Positions 1 through 8,245 of a stretch of DNA of 64,000 bases are shown piece after piece; the stretch's first letter is position 1, and the number at the start of each line of letters is the position of its first letter. The notes under the pieces are model-generated. The model was not told where the DNA came from and did not search any database. It saw only the letters and a list, made by a program, of their open reading frames with translations. Position numbers and translations under genes: made by a program. The stretch comes from Bacteroidota bacterium (GTDB lineage Bacteria; Bacteroidota; Bacteroidia; B-17B0; Aurantibacillaceae): NCBI GenBank assembly GCA_013697245.1, contig JACCXH010000007.1, positions 123,255-187,254 on the forward strand, given 5' to 3'.

Positions 1-2
1 TA

Positions 3-1709
3 ATAGGGAATGAGTTTCCAATAGAAAGCAGGCTATTACCGGTTAACCATTTTCTATTTAAATTAAATGTTCATGCCGGCGATACGACCACCTTATTTTT
101 AAAGGTTAAAGATTATTACCCACTTCAGTTCGATTTAAAAGTAGGTACTTTAGAATCGTTTGTTGGCCCTACTCATAACATTGATATATACAATGGTATT
201 TGTTATGGCATTATGATCATGATGCTGATCTACAATTTTTATTTATACATCACACAAAAAAGTAAAGTGTATTTGTATTATGTATTATATATCTTTTTTA
301 GTTTATTATTTTCAGCTTATCTGGCAGGTTATAGCTTACACTTTCCAAAACCAATTTTATTAGCGCTTAGGTTTGCGCCAATTATACCCCCGGCTTGTTT
401 CGGAATATTTGGAATGTTATTTACTATCAATTTTTTTAAAGAAGCCCTGGCTCCAAAATTTGTAAAATTTATTTATGTGTTCATGCTTATGGCCGTCTTA
501 AATATTATTTTAAGCGCCACAAAATATGTTCACTTATCAGAAAATATTATACAGCCGCTTGGATTACTTTTAGGCATACTAAGCATTACTTCGGCGGTAA
601 TTGCACTTAAAAAGAAACACACCAGCGCTATTTATTATCTAATCGGTTTTGGCGCTTATATGTTATCCCTGTTCTATCTTATTTTATCGGCTCAAGGCGT
701 TTTTCCGGTAAACGATTTTACCTGGCACGCTTTGGTTATAGGCTCTGCTATTGAAAGTATCCTGTTATCATTTGCACTTGGCGATAAATTAAAGATCTCT
801 CAGCATGAAAAAGAAAAAGCGCAACGGGATTCTTTACTCCAGGCAAAAGAAAATGCCCGCCTTATCAAAGAACAAAATATGTTGCTCGAACTAAAAGTAA
901 GCGAAAGAACAGCAGAACTGGCAGAAAAAAATAAAGACATAACCGATAGCATTAATTATGCAAGAAGAATACAGTATGGTATTTTACCAACAGATGAAGA
1001 TCTAAAAAAAGGTTTTAATAATTATTTTGTGTTATACGAGCCAAAAGATATTTTGAGTGGCGATTTTTATTGGACCATTAGTATGCTATCTGTTATTAGC
1101 GGAAATAATTTAAGTATCATTGCCGCAGCAGATTGTACCGGACATGGCGTTCCGGGCGCTTTTATGAGTATGTTGGGACACACATTGTTAAATCAAACCA
1201 TCACATTGCCAAGCATTAAATCGCCTGGCGATGTGCTTGATTTTTTAAATTTAGAATTACCAAAAAATTTAAAATCCTACGAACAGGATGTTACCATACG
1301 CGACGGAATGGATATTGCCCTTTGCGCTTTTGATATTAAAAATAAAAAATTATATTTCGCGGGGGCCAATAACCCTTGTTGGATCGTGCGCGATAATGCG
1401 ATCATCGAAATAAAAGGGGATAAGCAGCCAATAAGTGCGAGTAATGATATGGTAAAAAATAATTTTACCAATCATGAACTTGATCTGAAGGAAAATGATT
1501 GTATTTATTTATTTACCGATGGTTACGCCGATCAGTTTGGCGGACCAAAAGCAAAAAAATTCAAATACAAACAATTGCAGGAAAAATTAATCGCTGTTAA
1601 TTCATTACCATTAAGCGAACAAAAGCAAAAACTCTTAAATGCTTTTAAAGACTGGAAAGGTAATTTAGAGCAGGTAGACGATGTATTGATCATCGGGATA
1701 AAAGTGTAG
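3..1709 (+). CDS. 7TMR-DISM receptor with C-terminal SpoIIE/PP2C phosphatase domain (5' truncated)
   Basis: The reading frame is open from the window edge, so the ORF-track start at 213 is internal and the N-terminus is missing. The upstream codons look like the end of an extracellular DISMED2-type sensor domain. Several hydrophobic segments follow, starting with a YNGICYGIMIMMLIYNFYLY stretch typical of 7TMR-DISM proteins. After these comes a charged coiled coil, ITDSINYARRIQYGILP, and a SpoIIE-type Ser/Thr phosphatase domain with SGDFYW, AADCTGHGVPGAFMSM and LFTDGYADQFGG motifs that carry the metal-binding Asp residues. I infer that an outside signal is passed to an internal phosphatase, probably in a partner-switching pathway. 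The next gene, 21 bp downstream, carries the same output domain. Confidence 0.88.
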   Translation: MGNEFPIESRLLPVNHFLFKLNVHAGDTTTLFLKVKDYYPLQFDLKVGTLESFVGPTHNIDIYNGICYGIMIMMLIYNFYLYITQKSKVYLYYVLYIFFSLLFSAYLAGYSLHFPKPILLALRFAPIIPPACFGIFGMLFTINFFKEALAPKFVKFIYVFMLMAVLNIILSATKYVHLSENIIQPLGLLLGILSITSAVIALKKKHTSAIYYLIGFGAYMLSLFYLILSAQGVFPVNDFTWHALVIGSAIESILLSFALGDKLKISQHEKEKAQRDSLLQAKENARLIKEQNMLLELKVSERTAELAEKNKDITDSINYARRIQYGILPTDEDLKKGFNNYFVLYEPKDILSGDFYWTISMLSVISGNNLSIIAAADCTGHGVPGAFMSMLGHTLLNQTITLPSIKSPGDVLDFLNLELPKNLKSYEQDVTIRDGMDIALCAFDIKNKKLYFAGANNPCWIVRDNAIIEIKGDKQPISASNDMVKNNFTNHELDLKENDCIYLFTDGYADQFGGPKAKKFKYKQLQEKLIAVNSLPLSEQKQKLLNAFKDWKGNLEQVDDVLIIGIKV

Positions 1710-1730
1710 AATTAAATTTAGACCTTTTTA

Positions 1731-3860
1731 ATGCCAAAAAAAATAAAAATAGTTTTTCTAAAATGCCTGCTCGTTAGTTTAACGATCTTACAACCGCTTT
1801 TTTTTATTTCGCAAACACACGAAACAGATTCAATTGTAAATAGTTTAAAAACGGCAAAAGACGACACCTCTAAAGTAAATTCGCTTATTGTGCTTAGTAA
1901 AAAGCTTCATAATATTGGCGAGATCGACCCTTCGCTTCAATACGCCAACACTGCACGTAATTTGTCAATTAAACTAGGCTTTAAAAAAGGAGAAGCTAAA
2001 GCATACAATCGTATTGGTAATATTTGCATGAATCTTGGCGATATTCCTGCCGCATTAAAAAATCATTTAACCGCATTAAAATTAAGAAAAGAAATAAATG
2101 ACAAACCGGGCCTCTGCAATTCCTATAACGATATTGGTAATGCCTATTTTAGTGAAGGTGATTATTTACAGGCGCTTGAAAATTTTCTCGCCTCTTTAAA
2201 AATTAAAGAAGAGCTCGGTGATAAAACAGGTATGGCAAGTTCTTATAATAATATTGGCAATGTTTATTTTGATCTTGGCAATTATAAAGAAGCTTTAAAG
2301 AATCAATTGTCATCGTTACAGATCAGCAAAAAGTCGGGGAATGAAATGGGCATCGCTTCTTCCTATAATAATATTGGCTTGGTTTACTATGCTTTAAACA
2401 ATTACCCGGAAGCTTTAAAAAATCACCTGGCAGCTTTACATATTCGTGAAGAGATTGGAGATATTTTGGGTAAAGCTAAATCGCTGGGTAATATTGCTAT
2501 TGTATACGATAAAATGGGAAGCTATGAAGAAGCGCTTAAATATAGTTTTGAAGCCTTGCCTTTATACGAAAAAGTTGGCGATGAGCAAGGGATACAAAGT
2601 ATTTATTTAAATGTTGCTGTTGCTTATTACAATCTAAAAAAATATAAAGATTGCGAAGAATATGGCATTAAAGCGATGGATCTTGCTAATAAAATTGATG
2701 ATCTTAAAGGGGTAAAAGAAACCAGTCAGGCACTTAGTGCCCTTTATACTGTATTAGAAAAGCCCGAAAAAGCATTTTCGTACTATAAAATTTACATTAT
2801 TGCCAGGGATAGTCTGATCAATGAAGACAATGCAAAAAAAACCGTACGGCTTGAAATGAACTACATGTTCCAGAAAAAAGAAGTTGCAGATAGTTTGCGC
2901 GTTGTAGAAGAAAAAAAAATAGTAGCCATACAATTAAAACAGGAAAAACTGCAGCGTTATGTTTTATGCGGCGGCCTTGCCTTCGTTTTAATATTTGCTA
3001 TTTTCATGGTAAGCCGCTTTAGGATCTCGCAAAAACAAAAAAAGATAATTGAATTACAGAAAAAAGAAGTTGAACATCAAAAAGAATTGGTAGATGAAAA
3101 ACAGAAAGAAGTTATGGATTCTATTCATTATGCGCAAAGAATTCAAAAGGCATTATTAGCAAGCGATAATTTATTAAAACAAAATTTGCCCGAATGTTTT
3201 GTAATATATAAACCTAAAGATATTGTAAGCGGCGATTTTTATTGGGCAACAAAAAATCACGGTAAATTTTATATGGTTACTGCCGATAGCACAGGCCATG
3301 GCGTGCCCGGCGCTTTTATGAGCCTACTTAATATTAGTTTTTTGAATGAGGCCATTACAGAAAAAGGTTTACGCGGACCAAATGAAATTCTTGACCATAC
3401 CCGTTTGCGCTTAATTGACGCGCTTAAAGAAGATGGAAGTGAAGAGGGGGGAAAGGATGGAATGGATTGTGTGTTGATCGCTTACGATCTTTATAATCAA
3501 AAACTAGATTACGCTTCGGCAAACAGTTCGTTTTTTATCATTAGAGATGGGGCTTTGATGATTTTATCCGGCAACAAAATGCCGGTAGGCAAATCGCCAA
3601 AAGATTTAGAACCGTTTAATTTACAAAGTGTAGAACTGCAAAAAGGTGATATTGTTTATACCATGACGGATGGTTTGCCTGACCAGTTTGGTGGGCCAAA
3701 AGGTAAAAAATTTAAAAGTAAACAACTACAGGAATTAATCCTGTCTAATTGTGATTTGCCGTTAGCCGAGCAGAAAAAAGCCATTGAAAATGCCTTTAAT
3801 AATTGGAAGGGAAAACTGGAACAACTAGACGATGTTTGCTTGATTGGAGTAAAAATATGA
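1731..3860 (+). CDS. TPR-repeat protein with transmembrane helix and SpoIIE/PP2C phosphatase domain
   Basis: The protein has 709 residues. A signal-like hydrophobic N-terminus is followed by about seven or eight tetratricopeptide repeats (roughly residues 40-370; recurring SYNNIGNVYFDLGNYKEALK-like units). One transmembrane helix (about 413-433, YVLCGGLAFVLIFAIFMV) and a coiled coil lead into a SpoIIE-type phosphatase domain with SGDFYW, TADSTGHGVPGAFMSL and TMTDGLPDQFGG. This architecture is common in Bacteroidota: a periplasmic TPR sensor coupled to a cytoplasmic phosphatase. It probably shares a transcript with the preceding receptor phosphatase. The target is unknown; a SiaB-like kinase lies about 12 kb away. 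Confidence 0.9.
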   Translation: MPKKIKIVFLKCLLVSLTILQPLFFISQTHETDSIVNSLKTAKDDTSKVNSLIVLSKKLHNIGEIDPSLQYANTARNLSIKLGFKKGEAKAYNRIGNICMNLGDIPAALKNHLTALKLRKEINDKPGLCNSYNDIGNAYFSEGDYLQALENFLASLKIKEELGDKTGMASSYNNIGNVYFDLGNYKEALKNQLSSLQISKKSGNEMGIASSYNNIGLVYYALNNYPEALKNHLAALHIREEIGDILGKAKSLGNIAIVYDKMGSYEEALKYSFEALPLYEKVGDEQGIQSIYLNVAVAYYNLKKYKDCEEYGIKAMDLANKIDDLKGVKETSQALSALYTVLEKPEKAFSYYKIYIIARDSLINEDNAKKTVRLEMNYMFQKKEVADSLRVVEEKKIVAIQLKQEKLQRYVLCGGLAFVLIFAIFMVSRFRISQKQKKIIELQKKEVEHQKELVDEKQKEVMDSIHYAQRIQKALLASDNLLKQNLPECFVIYKPKDIVSGDFYWATKNHGKFYMVTADSTGHGVPGAFMSLLNISFLNEAITEKGLRGPNEILDHTRLRLIDALKEDGSEEGGKDGMDCVLIAYDLYNQKLDYASANSSFFIIRDGALMILSGNKMPVGKSPKDLEPFNLQSVELQKGDIVYTMTDGLPDQFGGPKGKKFKSKQLQELILSNCDLPLAEQKKAIENAFNNWKGKLEQLDDVCLIGVKI

Positions 3861-3985
3861 AAAGGCAAACAAAAATACCTGACAAAATACAATTGATGAT
3901 GGAACAGAAGATACAGACTTGGCTCATTAGCACAGATAAAATCGGTCAGCGTTTATCTGTTTTTTATAGCCTGTTAGAGCAATAA
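3857..3985 (+). CDS. possible small protein overlapping the phosphatase stop
   Basis: An ATG overlaps the TGA of the TPR phosphatase gene (ATGA) and opens a 42-codon frame that fills the gap to the convergent DUF393 gene. The product would begin MKRQTKIPDKIQLMMEQK and is basic and probably helical. I recognise no family. The coupling-style overlap is the only support; it could be chance in AT-rich DNA. Confidence 0.2.
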   Translation: MKRQTKIPDKIQLMMEQKIQTWLISTDKIGQRLSVFYSLLEQ

Positions 3986-3988
3986 TAA

Positions 3989-4408
3989 TTATACATCTAA
4001 AAAGCGCTCACGATCTTCTTTCGGAAGATTAGCACAATTATCAACACGTCCAAAAAATTTCATTCTGCGTTTTGCTATTAAGTCATAAACCCAATTACGT
4101 ATAAATGGGGGAACCACTACAAAAACAATCATTAACGGCCAAAGCCCTTTCATATAAGGCATTAACCTTAATGCGGCGCAAGATTTAATATAGGCAGAGT
4201 GATCGCGAATTAAAATTACGCTATCTGTTTTTTCTTCGATCTCAAAATATGCTTTTAATTCTTTGCCCACATTTGATCCTAACGGTGCAAAGTGCATGCT
4301 TTTATTTTTTTCGTGGCGTAAAAAATATTGAAGGCTTTTATTACAAAAACCGCATTCGCCATCAAAAAGTAAAATGGGTTGTTTTTTTAATATCTCGTTA
4401 ATTTCCAT
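3989..4408 (-). CDS. DCC family (DUF393) putative thiol-disulfide oxidoreductase
   Basis: The protein has 139 residues. Near its N-terminus it has the family signature ILLFDGECGFCNKSLQYFLR, with the DxxCxxC motif that names the DCC family, followed by a thioredoxin-like core (MHFAPLGS, DSVILI). A hydrophobic stretch around residues 85-105 is usual for the family. It is likely a small redox protein, but the substrates are not known. The start codon touches the stop of the upstream beta-propeller gene (overlap at 4408), so the two are probably translationally coupled. Length is normal for the family. Confidence 0.85.
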   Translation of the reverse strand: MEINEILKKQPILLFDGECGFCNKSLQYFLRHEKNKSMHFAPLGSNVGKELKAYFEIEEKTDSVILIRDHSAYIKSCAALRLMPYMKGLWPLMIVFVVVPPFIRNWVYDLIAKRRMKFFGRVDNCANLPKEDRERFLDV

Positions 4409-5868
4409 TAGGGTCGTGCAAAGATAAAATAAGGATCAACACTTAACTCATAATGTTTTGGTAAAACTGTGAACGAGGCCATATCAATAAAATTTACAAA
4501 ACCATTGCGGCCCTGGCATTGGCTGGTGTGGTGCGGGGCAGGTCCATTTGATGGAATATTGCGGGAAGTAACATATAAATAACCTTTGTTCTCATCTGTA
4601 GCAATACCATGCGGCTGGTACCCTACTTTTAAATTTGTAACAGCATAGCCAAAAGCATTGATCCTGGAGATCAAACCCATTGAACCAGGAAAAGTTGTAC
4701 TATCATAAGTACAACTTACAAAATAGCTAGAGAAGGTGGGTGAATAAATAATTTCCTGAGGATATTTGCCGGTTGTAATAGTATTGGTTACAAGCCCACT
4801 GGCAATATCAAACACCCTTACTTCATTTGATTTTTGACAGGTAATTAAAAGCTGGTTATTTGCCGATAAATATATATCATGCGGATCTAGAGATGAATTT
4901 AAATTGATTGGTCCGTTTTCTAATGAGAGTTGATTTGCTGATGAGAAAGCCGTATCAATTTCAACAATAAAATTACCGGTTTGTGCGCCAACATATATTT
5001 TATCATCTAAATTATTTAAAGCTATTGCATGCGGATAATATTGTCCACCTATAAAGTGAATGAGCTTCATATTATCAAGATCAACGGCCGCCACTTTGCC
5101 GCTTTGTGTCCACGATGCACAATAAGCACGTTTGCTATCTTTAGAGATCACAAAAGTATTCCAGTCCAATGCGTTGGTGGTACCGGTTCCTGCCGCAGCC
5201 GGGCAAAGTGGAATATCGCCAACATAACTATCATCACTGCAACGGTATTTTTGCATGATATTATTATTGATAAAAACAACGTACCAATATTTACCATCCG
5301 GCGAAACCCTTACCTGGTGAGGTATTTCAATAGTGCCCGGTTTATTGCCAACTTCAATAAAACGCATAGGCAATTGTGTTTCGGCATCAAAAACGGTTAC
5401 TACATCACAACCCTGGTTAGTGGCGTATAATTTTTTTCGTAAAGGGTTGTCGGCCCATTTTACATTTCCTTTCATATCCGGTGCGCCGGCATCGATCCAG
5501 TCTTCGATCTTTTTTACATCGTCGCGCGATAAGGTTTTTTTATTGATGGGCATGGTAGGTAAATTTTGCAAGCCCAGATCGGAATAGGTATTAATAAAAT
5601 AGCACATCGAAGAAAACTTGCTGCTATAGGGAATAACCGGTGAGCCGGTGTTACTACCAGAAAACATACTTTGCCAGCTTTCTAAATTATAGCCATTTGC
5701 TGCGGCTGCACTTGTACCATTATGGCAACCGGAAACAGAACAATTGGCGGAAATGATTTTTCCAATTTCGATTGGATAATCGCCATGGTTTACATTGCCC
5801 ACATCTTTTTTACAGGAAATTAGAAAAGGAAAAATTAAAACAAATAGATATTTAAAGTAGGCGGACAA
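4408..5868 (-). CDS. beta-propeller lipoprotein with N-terminal cytochrome c-like CX4CH motif
   Basis: The product has 486 residues. A lipoprotein signal ends in FPFLISC, so it should be lipid-anchored. Residues 40-140 resemble a planctomycete/Bacteroidota cytochrome c-like domain with ANCSVSGCHNG, a CX4CH motif rather than the standard CX2CH. The rest is a YVTN/YncE-like beta-propeller with repeats such as KYWYVVFINNN, KRAYCASWTQSG, DKIYVGAQTG, GYLYVTSRN. Whether haem is bound is unproven, because the spacing is non-canonical. It sits one base from the FG-GAP repeat gene upstream, so the pair is likely co-transcribed. The substrate is unknown. Confidence 0.8.
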   Translation of the reverse strand: MSAYFKYLFVLIFPFLISCKKDVGNVNHGDYPIEIGKIISANCSVSGCHNGTSAAAANGYNLESWQSMFSGSNTGSPVIPYSSKFSSMCYFINTYSDLGLQNLPTMPINKKTLSRDDVKKIEDWIDAGAPDMKGNVKWADNPLRKKLYATNQGCDVVTVFDAETQLPMRFIEVGNKPGTIEIPHQVRVSPDGKYWYVVFINNNIMQKYRCSDDSYVGDIPLCPAAAGTGTTNALDWNTFVISKDSKRAYCASWTQSGKVAAVDLDNMKLIHFIGGQYYPHAIALNNLDDKIYVGAQTGNFIVEIDTAFSSANQLSLENGPINLNSSLDPHDIYLSANNQLLITCQKSNEVRVFDIASGLVTNTITTGKYPQEIIYSPTFSSYFVSCTYDSTTFPGSMGLISRINAFGYAVTNLKVGYQPHGIATDENKGYLYVTSRNIPSNGPAPHHTSQCQGRNGFVNFIDMASFTVLPKHYELSVDPYFIFARP

Positions 5869-8112
5869 TTAATTAATAATAATTTTTTTGGTAACACTAA
5901 CGGTTTGCGACTTGGTGTAAATATTTATTTTAGCAAAATAAATGCCGCTGTTTATTTTATTCAATAAAAAAGCTTGAGAATTTTCGCTGATTATTTCGGT
6001 TTGTATCTCTTTCCCTAAAAGATCATATAATACCAATGCACCGTGTTCAAAATCAATTCCGTTAATTGTTAACTGTAAATGATCTGTCGCCGGATTTGGG
6101 AATAAATTCACCTGGTTGTGCAATTCTAAAGGAGTTAGTTCTTCAACGCCCACAAAGGGTGAAGCGGAAGAGAAAAAACTTAAACCGCCGGAACCATTTC
6201 CAACAAAAAGATCGCGTTTATTATCGTTATTTACATCTTCAAAACAAATAGTGGCCTGGCCGCCTTCGTTAAGATTATTAGTTGTGGCGCTAATTAAATT
6301 ACAACTTGTAGTTAGGATCGCGGATGGAACAGGTACGTCATAATAATATATCTGGCCATTTACATTTCCCAATAACAATTTGGTAGCGCTTCCTACTTTA
6401 TAAAAATAGGGTATTGCATAACCATCAATGCCATAATAATTAATATCGCCTTTTACATCAATGCTTCCAAAATAATTTGTAATTAGTGAGAAGGATGGTA
6501 CGGTGGCACTACCAATATTTTTATAATAAGCCACTCTGCCATTTTTTGTGCCGATCATCAGATCCAGTTTTCCGTCGCCATCAATATCAAATAATTGCGG
6601 CGCTGCGCCGGCAGATTGCGTGGTAATTGAAAATGAATTATTGTGAAATAAATAATTATTTACTCCACCAAGATTTTCTAACCAGTGTATTTTACCATTT
6701 GAGGTGCCAATACAAATATCTATGTCGCCATCAGTATCAATATCACCAACTGTTGGCGCAATATTTATTAAACCCTGAGTGCTAATACCTGCAAAATCTC
6801 TGGTAATTAAAGAGTAAACAGGTTGCGCTAAGGTAGTGCCAACATTCTTATATAAAGTTAACTCTGAGGTTAAAGCACCGTTATTGTAATAACCCCAGTT
6901 ACCAATTAAAAGATCTTTTTTTCCATCATTATTATAATCAAAAACAACCGGGTAAGAGTTTTGTCCAACCTCTATCATTTCTTCCTGCAACAAATTGTTT
7001 TTTACAAATTGAAAATTTACAGTATTTGTTAAGCTGGTGTTTTTATAATACCACATGCTTTTTGTATTTTCGCTGCTATACGTATTTGGCGAAGCTACCA
7101 GATCTTTTTTACCATCGCCATCACAATCTGCATAATAGGCACATGGAAAATTATCGATCTTTATTCTCTGCGTGTTATTTTTGTTTGGATAATTAGGATA
7201 CTGCATAGTTGTATCAGAAATAACGGCATTTGTTATGGAACCAGTATTAGATGCAAATTGAACTGTATTGCAAAAAATATCGCCCATCACAAGGTCCATA
7301 AGGCTATCCTTATTAGCATCAATACACATTAAACAAGAGCCCGCATGACGGTTTTTTTCTATTGGCGGAAAAAATTGTTCGCCGATCTTATTTATGGGGC
7401 ATTGATACAAATTTATCCCGCAGCTTTGCTCTGTTATTTTACCCCAGCAGGCATCGGCTTCTTTATAGATAAGGCTATCACAATTGCCATAAAGTTCTTT
7501 GCTCATGTTCTTATGGTATTCAATATAATAACCGCCCGCGCTAAAAGTTAGTATATCTATATCACCATCAAAATCAATATCTGCCAGCCCGGGTACGCCA
7601 ATACTGCTGGCATACAAAGGATATATTGCCGGCGGGCCGGCGGGGTTATAATCTGAATTAAGAATGGATTTTACCAAAACAAAATTTATGCCTGTAGTTG
7701 ATGTGCTTATATTTTTATACACCGAAACACCGCCATTAACCGAACAAAAAAGATCTTCTTTTCCATCGCAATTATAATCTAAACAAACAGCCCAACCGGA
7801 AGCAAAAGGAAAGTGATAGCTTAGCTCAGGATCAGACACATACTTGGCCTGCCCTACTGTGCCCACATTAATAAAACAACGGAAACGGCCTACGGAGTAT
7901 TGGGAAACCCTATCAAAAACAACCAGGTCTTTTTTACCGTCAAAATTCAGGTCTATATTTCCAATGTTGGCATGATTTATACCATTTGCCCAGGGCATTT
8001 TTAACAAGTAGCCATTTTCAATCACAGGTATTGTATCCCGCGCCACCAATAATTGGGCAATAGTTATTTTTGAAAGAAAGGCAAAAAGCAATATGAATAA
8101 TAACCGTAACAT
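5869..8112 (-). CDS. FG-GAP/VCBS repeat protein with type A T9SS C-terminal sorting domain
   Basis: This secreted protein has 747 residues and an N-terminal signal peptide (LLFILLFAFLSKITIA). It contains many calcium-binding-like FG-GAP/VCBS repeats of the form D.D.DGK.DL (NLDFNGKKDLVVFD, DIDFDGDIDILTFS, DCDGDGKKDLVAS, DIDGDGKLDLMIG), which should form a beta-propeller. The last about 75 residues (VNLFPNPATDHLQLTI ... SGIYFAKI) are a type A sorting domain that directs export by the type IX secretion system. It is probably co-expressed with the two downstream minus-strand genes. The ligand is unknown. Confidence 0.88.
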   Translation of the reverse strand: MLRLLFILLFAFLSKITIAQLLVARDTIPVIENGYLLKMPWANGINHANIGNIDLNFDGKKDLVVFDRVSQYSVGRFRCFINVGTVGQAKYVSDPELSYHFPFASGWAVCLDYNCDGKEDLFCSVNGGVSVYKNISTSTTGINFVLVKSILNSDYNPAGPPAIYPLYASSIGVPGLADIDFDGDIDILTFSAGGYYIEYHKNMSKELYGNCDSLIYKEADACWGKITEQSCGINLYQCPINKIGEQFFPPIEKNRHAGSCLMCIDANKDSLMDLVMGDIFCNTVQFASNTGSITNAVISDTTMQYPNYPNKNNTQRIKIDNFPCAYYADCDGDGKKDLVASPNTYSSENTKSMWYYKNTSLTNTVNFQFVKNNLLQEEMIEVGQNSYPVVFDYNNDGKKDLLIGNWGYYNNGALTSELTLYKNVGTTLAQPVYSLITRDFAGISTQGLINIAPTVGDIDTDGDIDICIGTSNGKIHWLENLGGVNNYLFHNNSFSITTQSAGAAPQLFDIDGDGKLDLMIGTKNGRVAYYKNIGSATVPSFSLITNYFGSIDVKGDINYYGIDGYAIPYFYKVGSATKLLLGNVNGQIYYYDVPVPSAILTTSCNLISATTNNLNEGGQATICFEDVNNDNKRDLFVGNGSGGLSFFSSASPFVGVEELTPLELHNQVNLFPNPATDHLQLTINGIDFEHGALVLYDLLGKEIQTEIISENSQAFLLNKINSGIYFAKINIYTKSQTVSVTKKIIIN

Positions 8113-8245
8113 CTATACAAAAATATGCAAAAAAAGGCCCGAAAACGAAAACGATTTTGCCAATTAAAAGGTAATTAGCCCCAGATATAAAAGGATAGTA
8201 GACTATGCTTTATTTTTTGTAATTTAACGCTTGTAATTATTTAAG

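Noticed and set aside
5029-5430. 133-residue plus-strand ORF
   Set aside because: It lies fully inside the beta-propeller lipoprotein gene on the other strand; no domain or start support.
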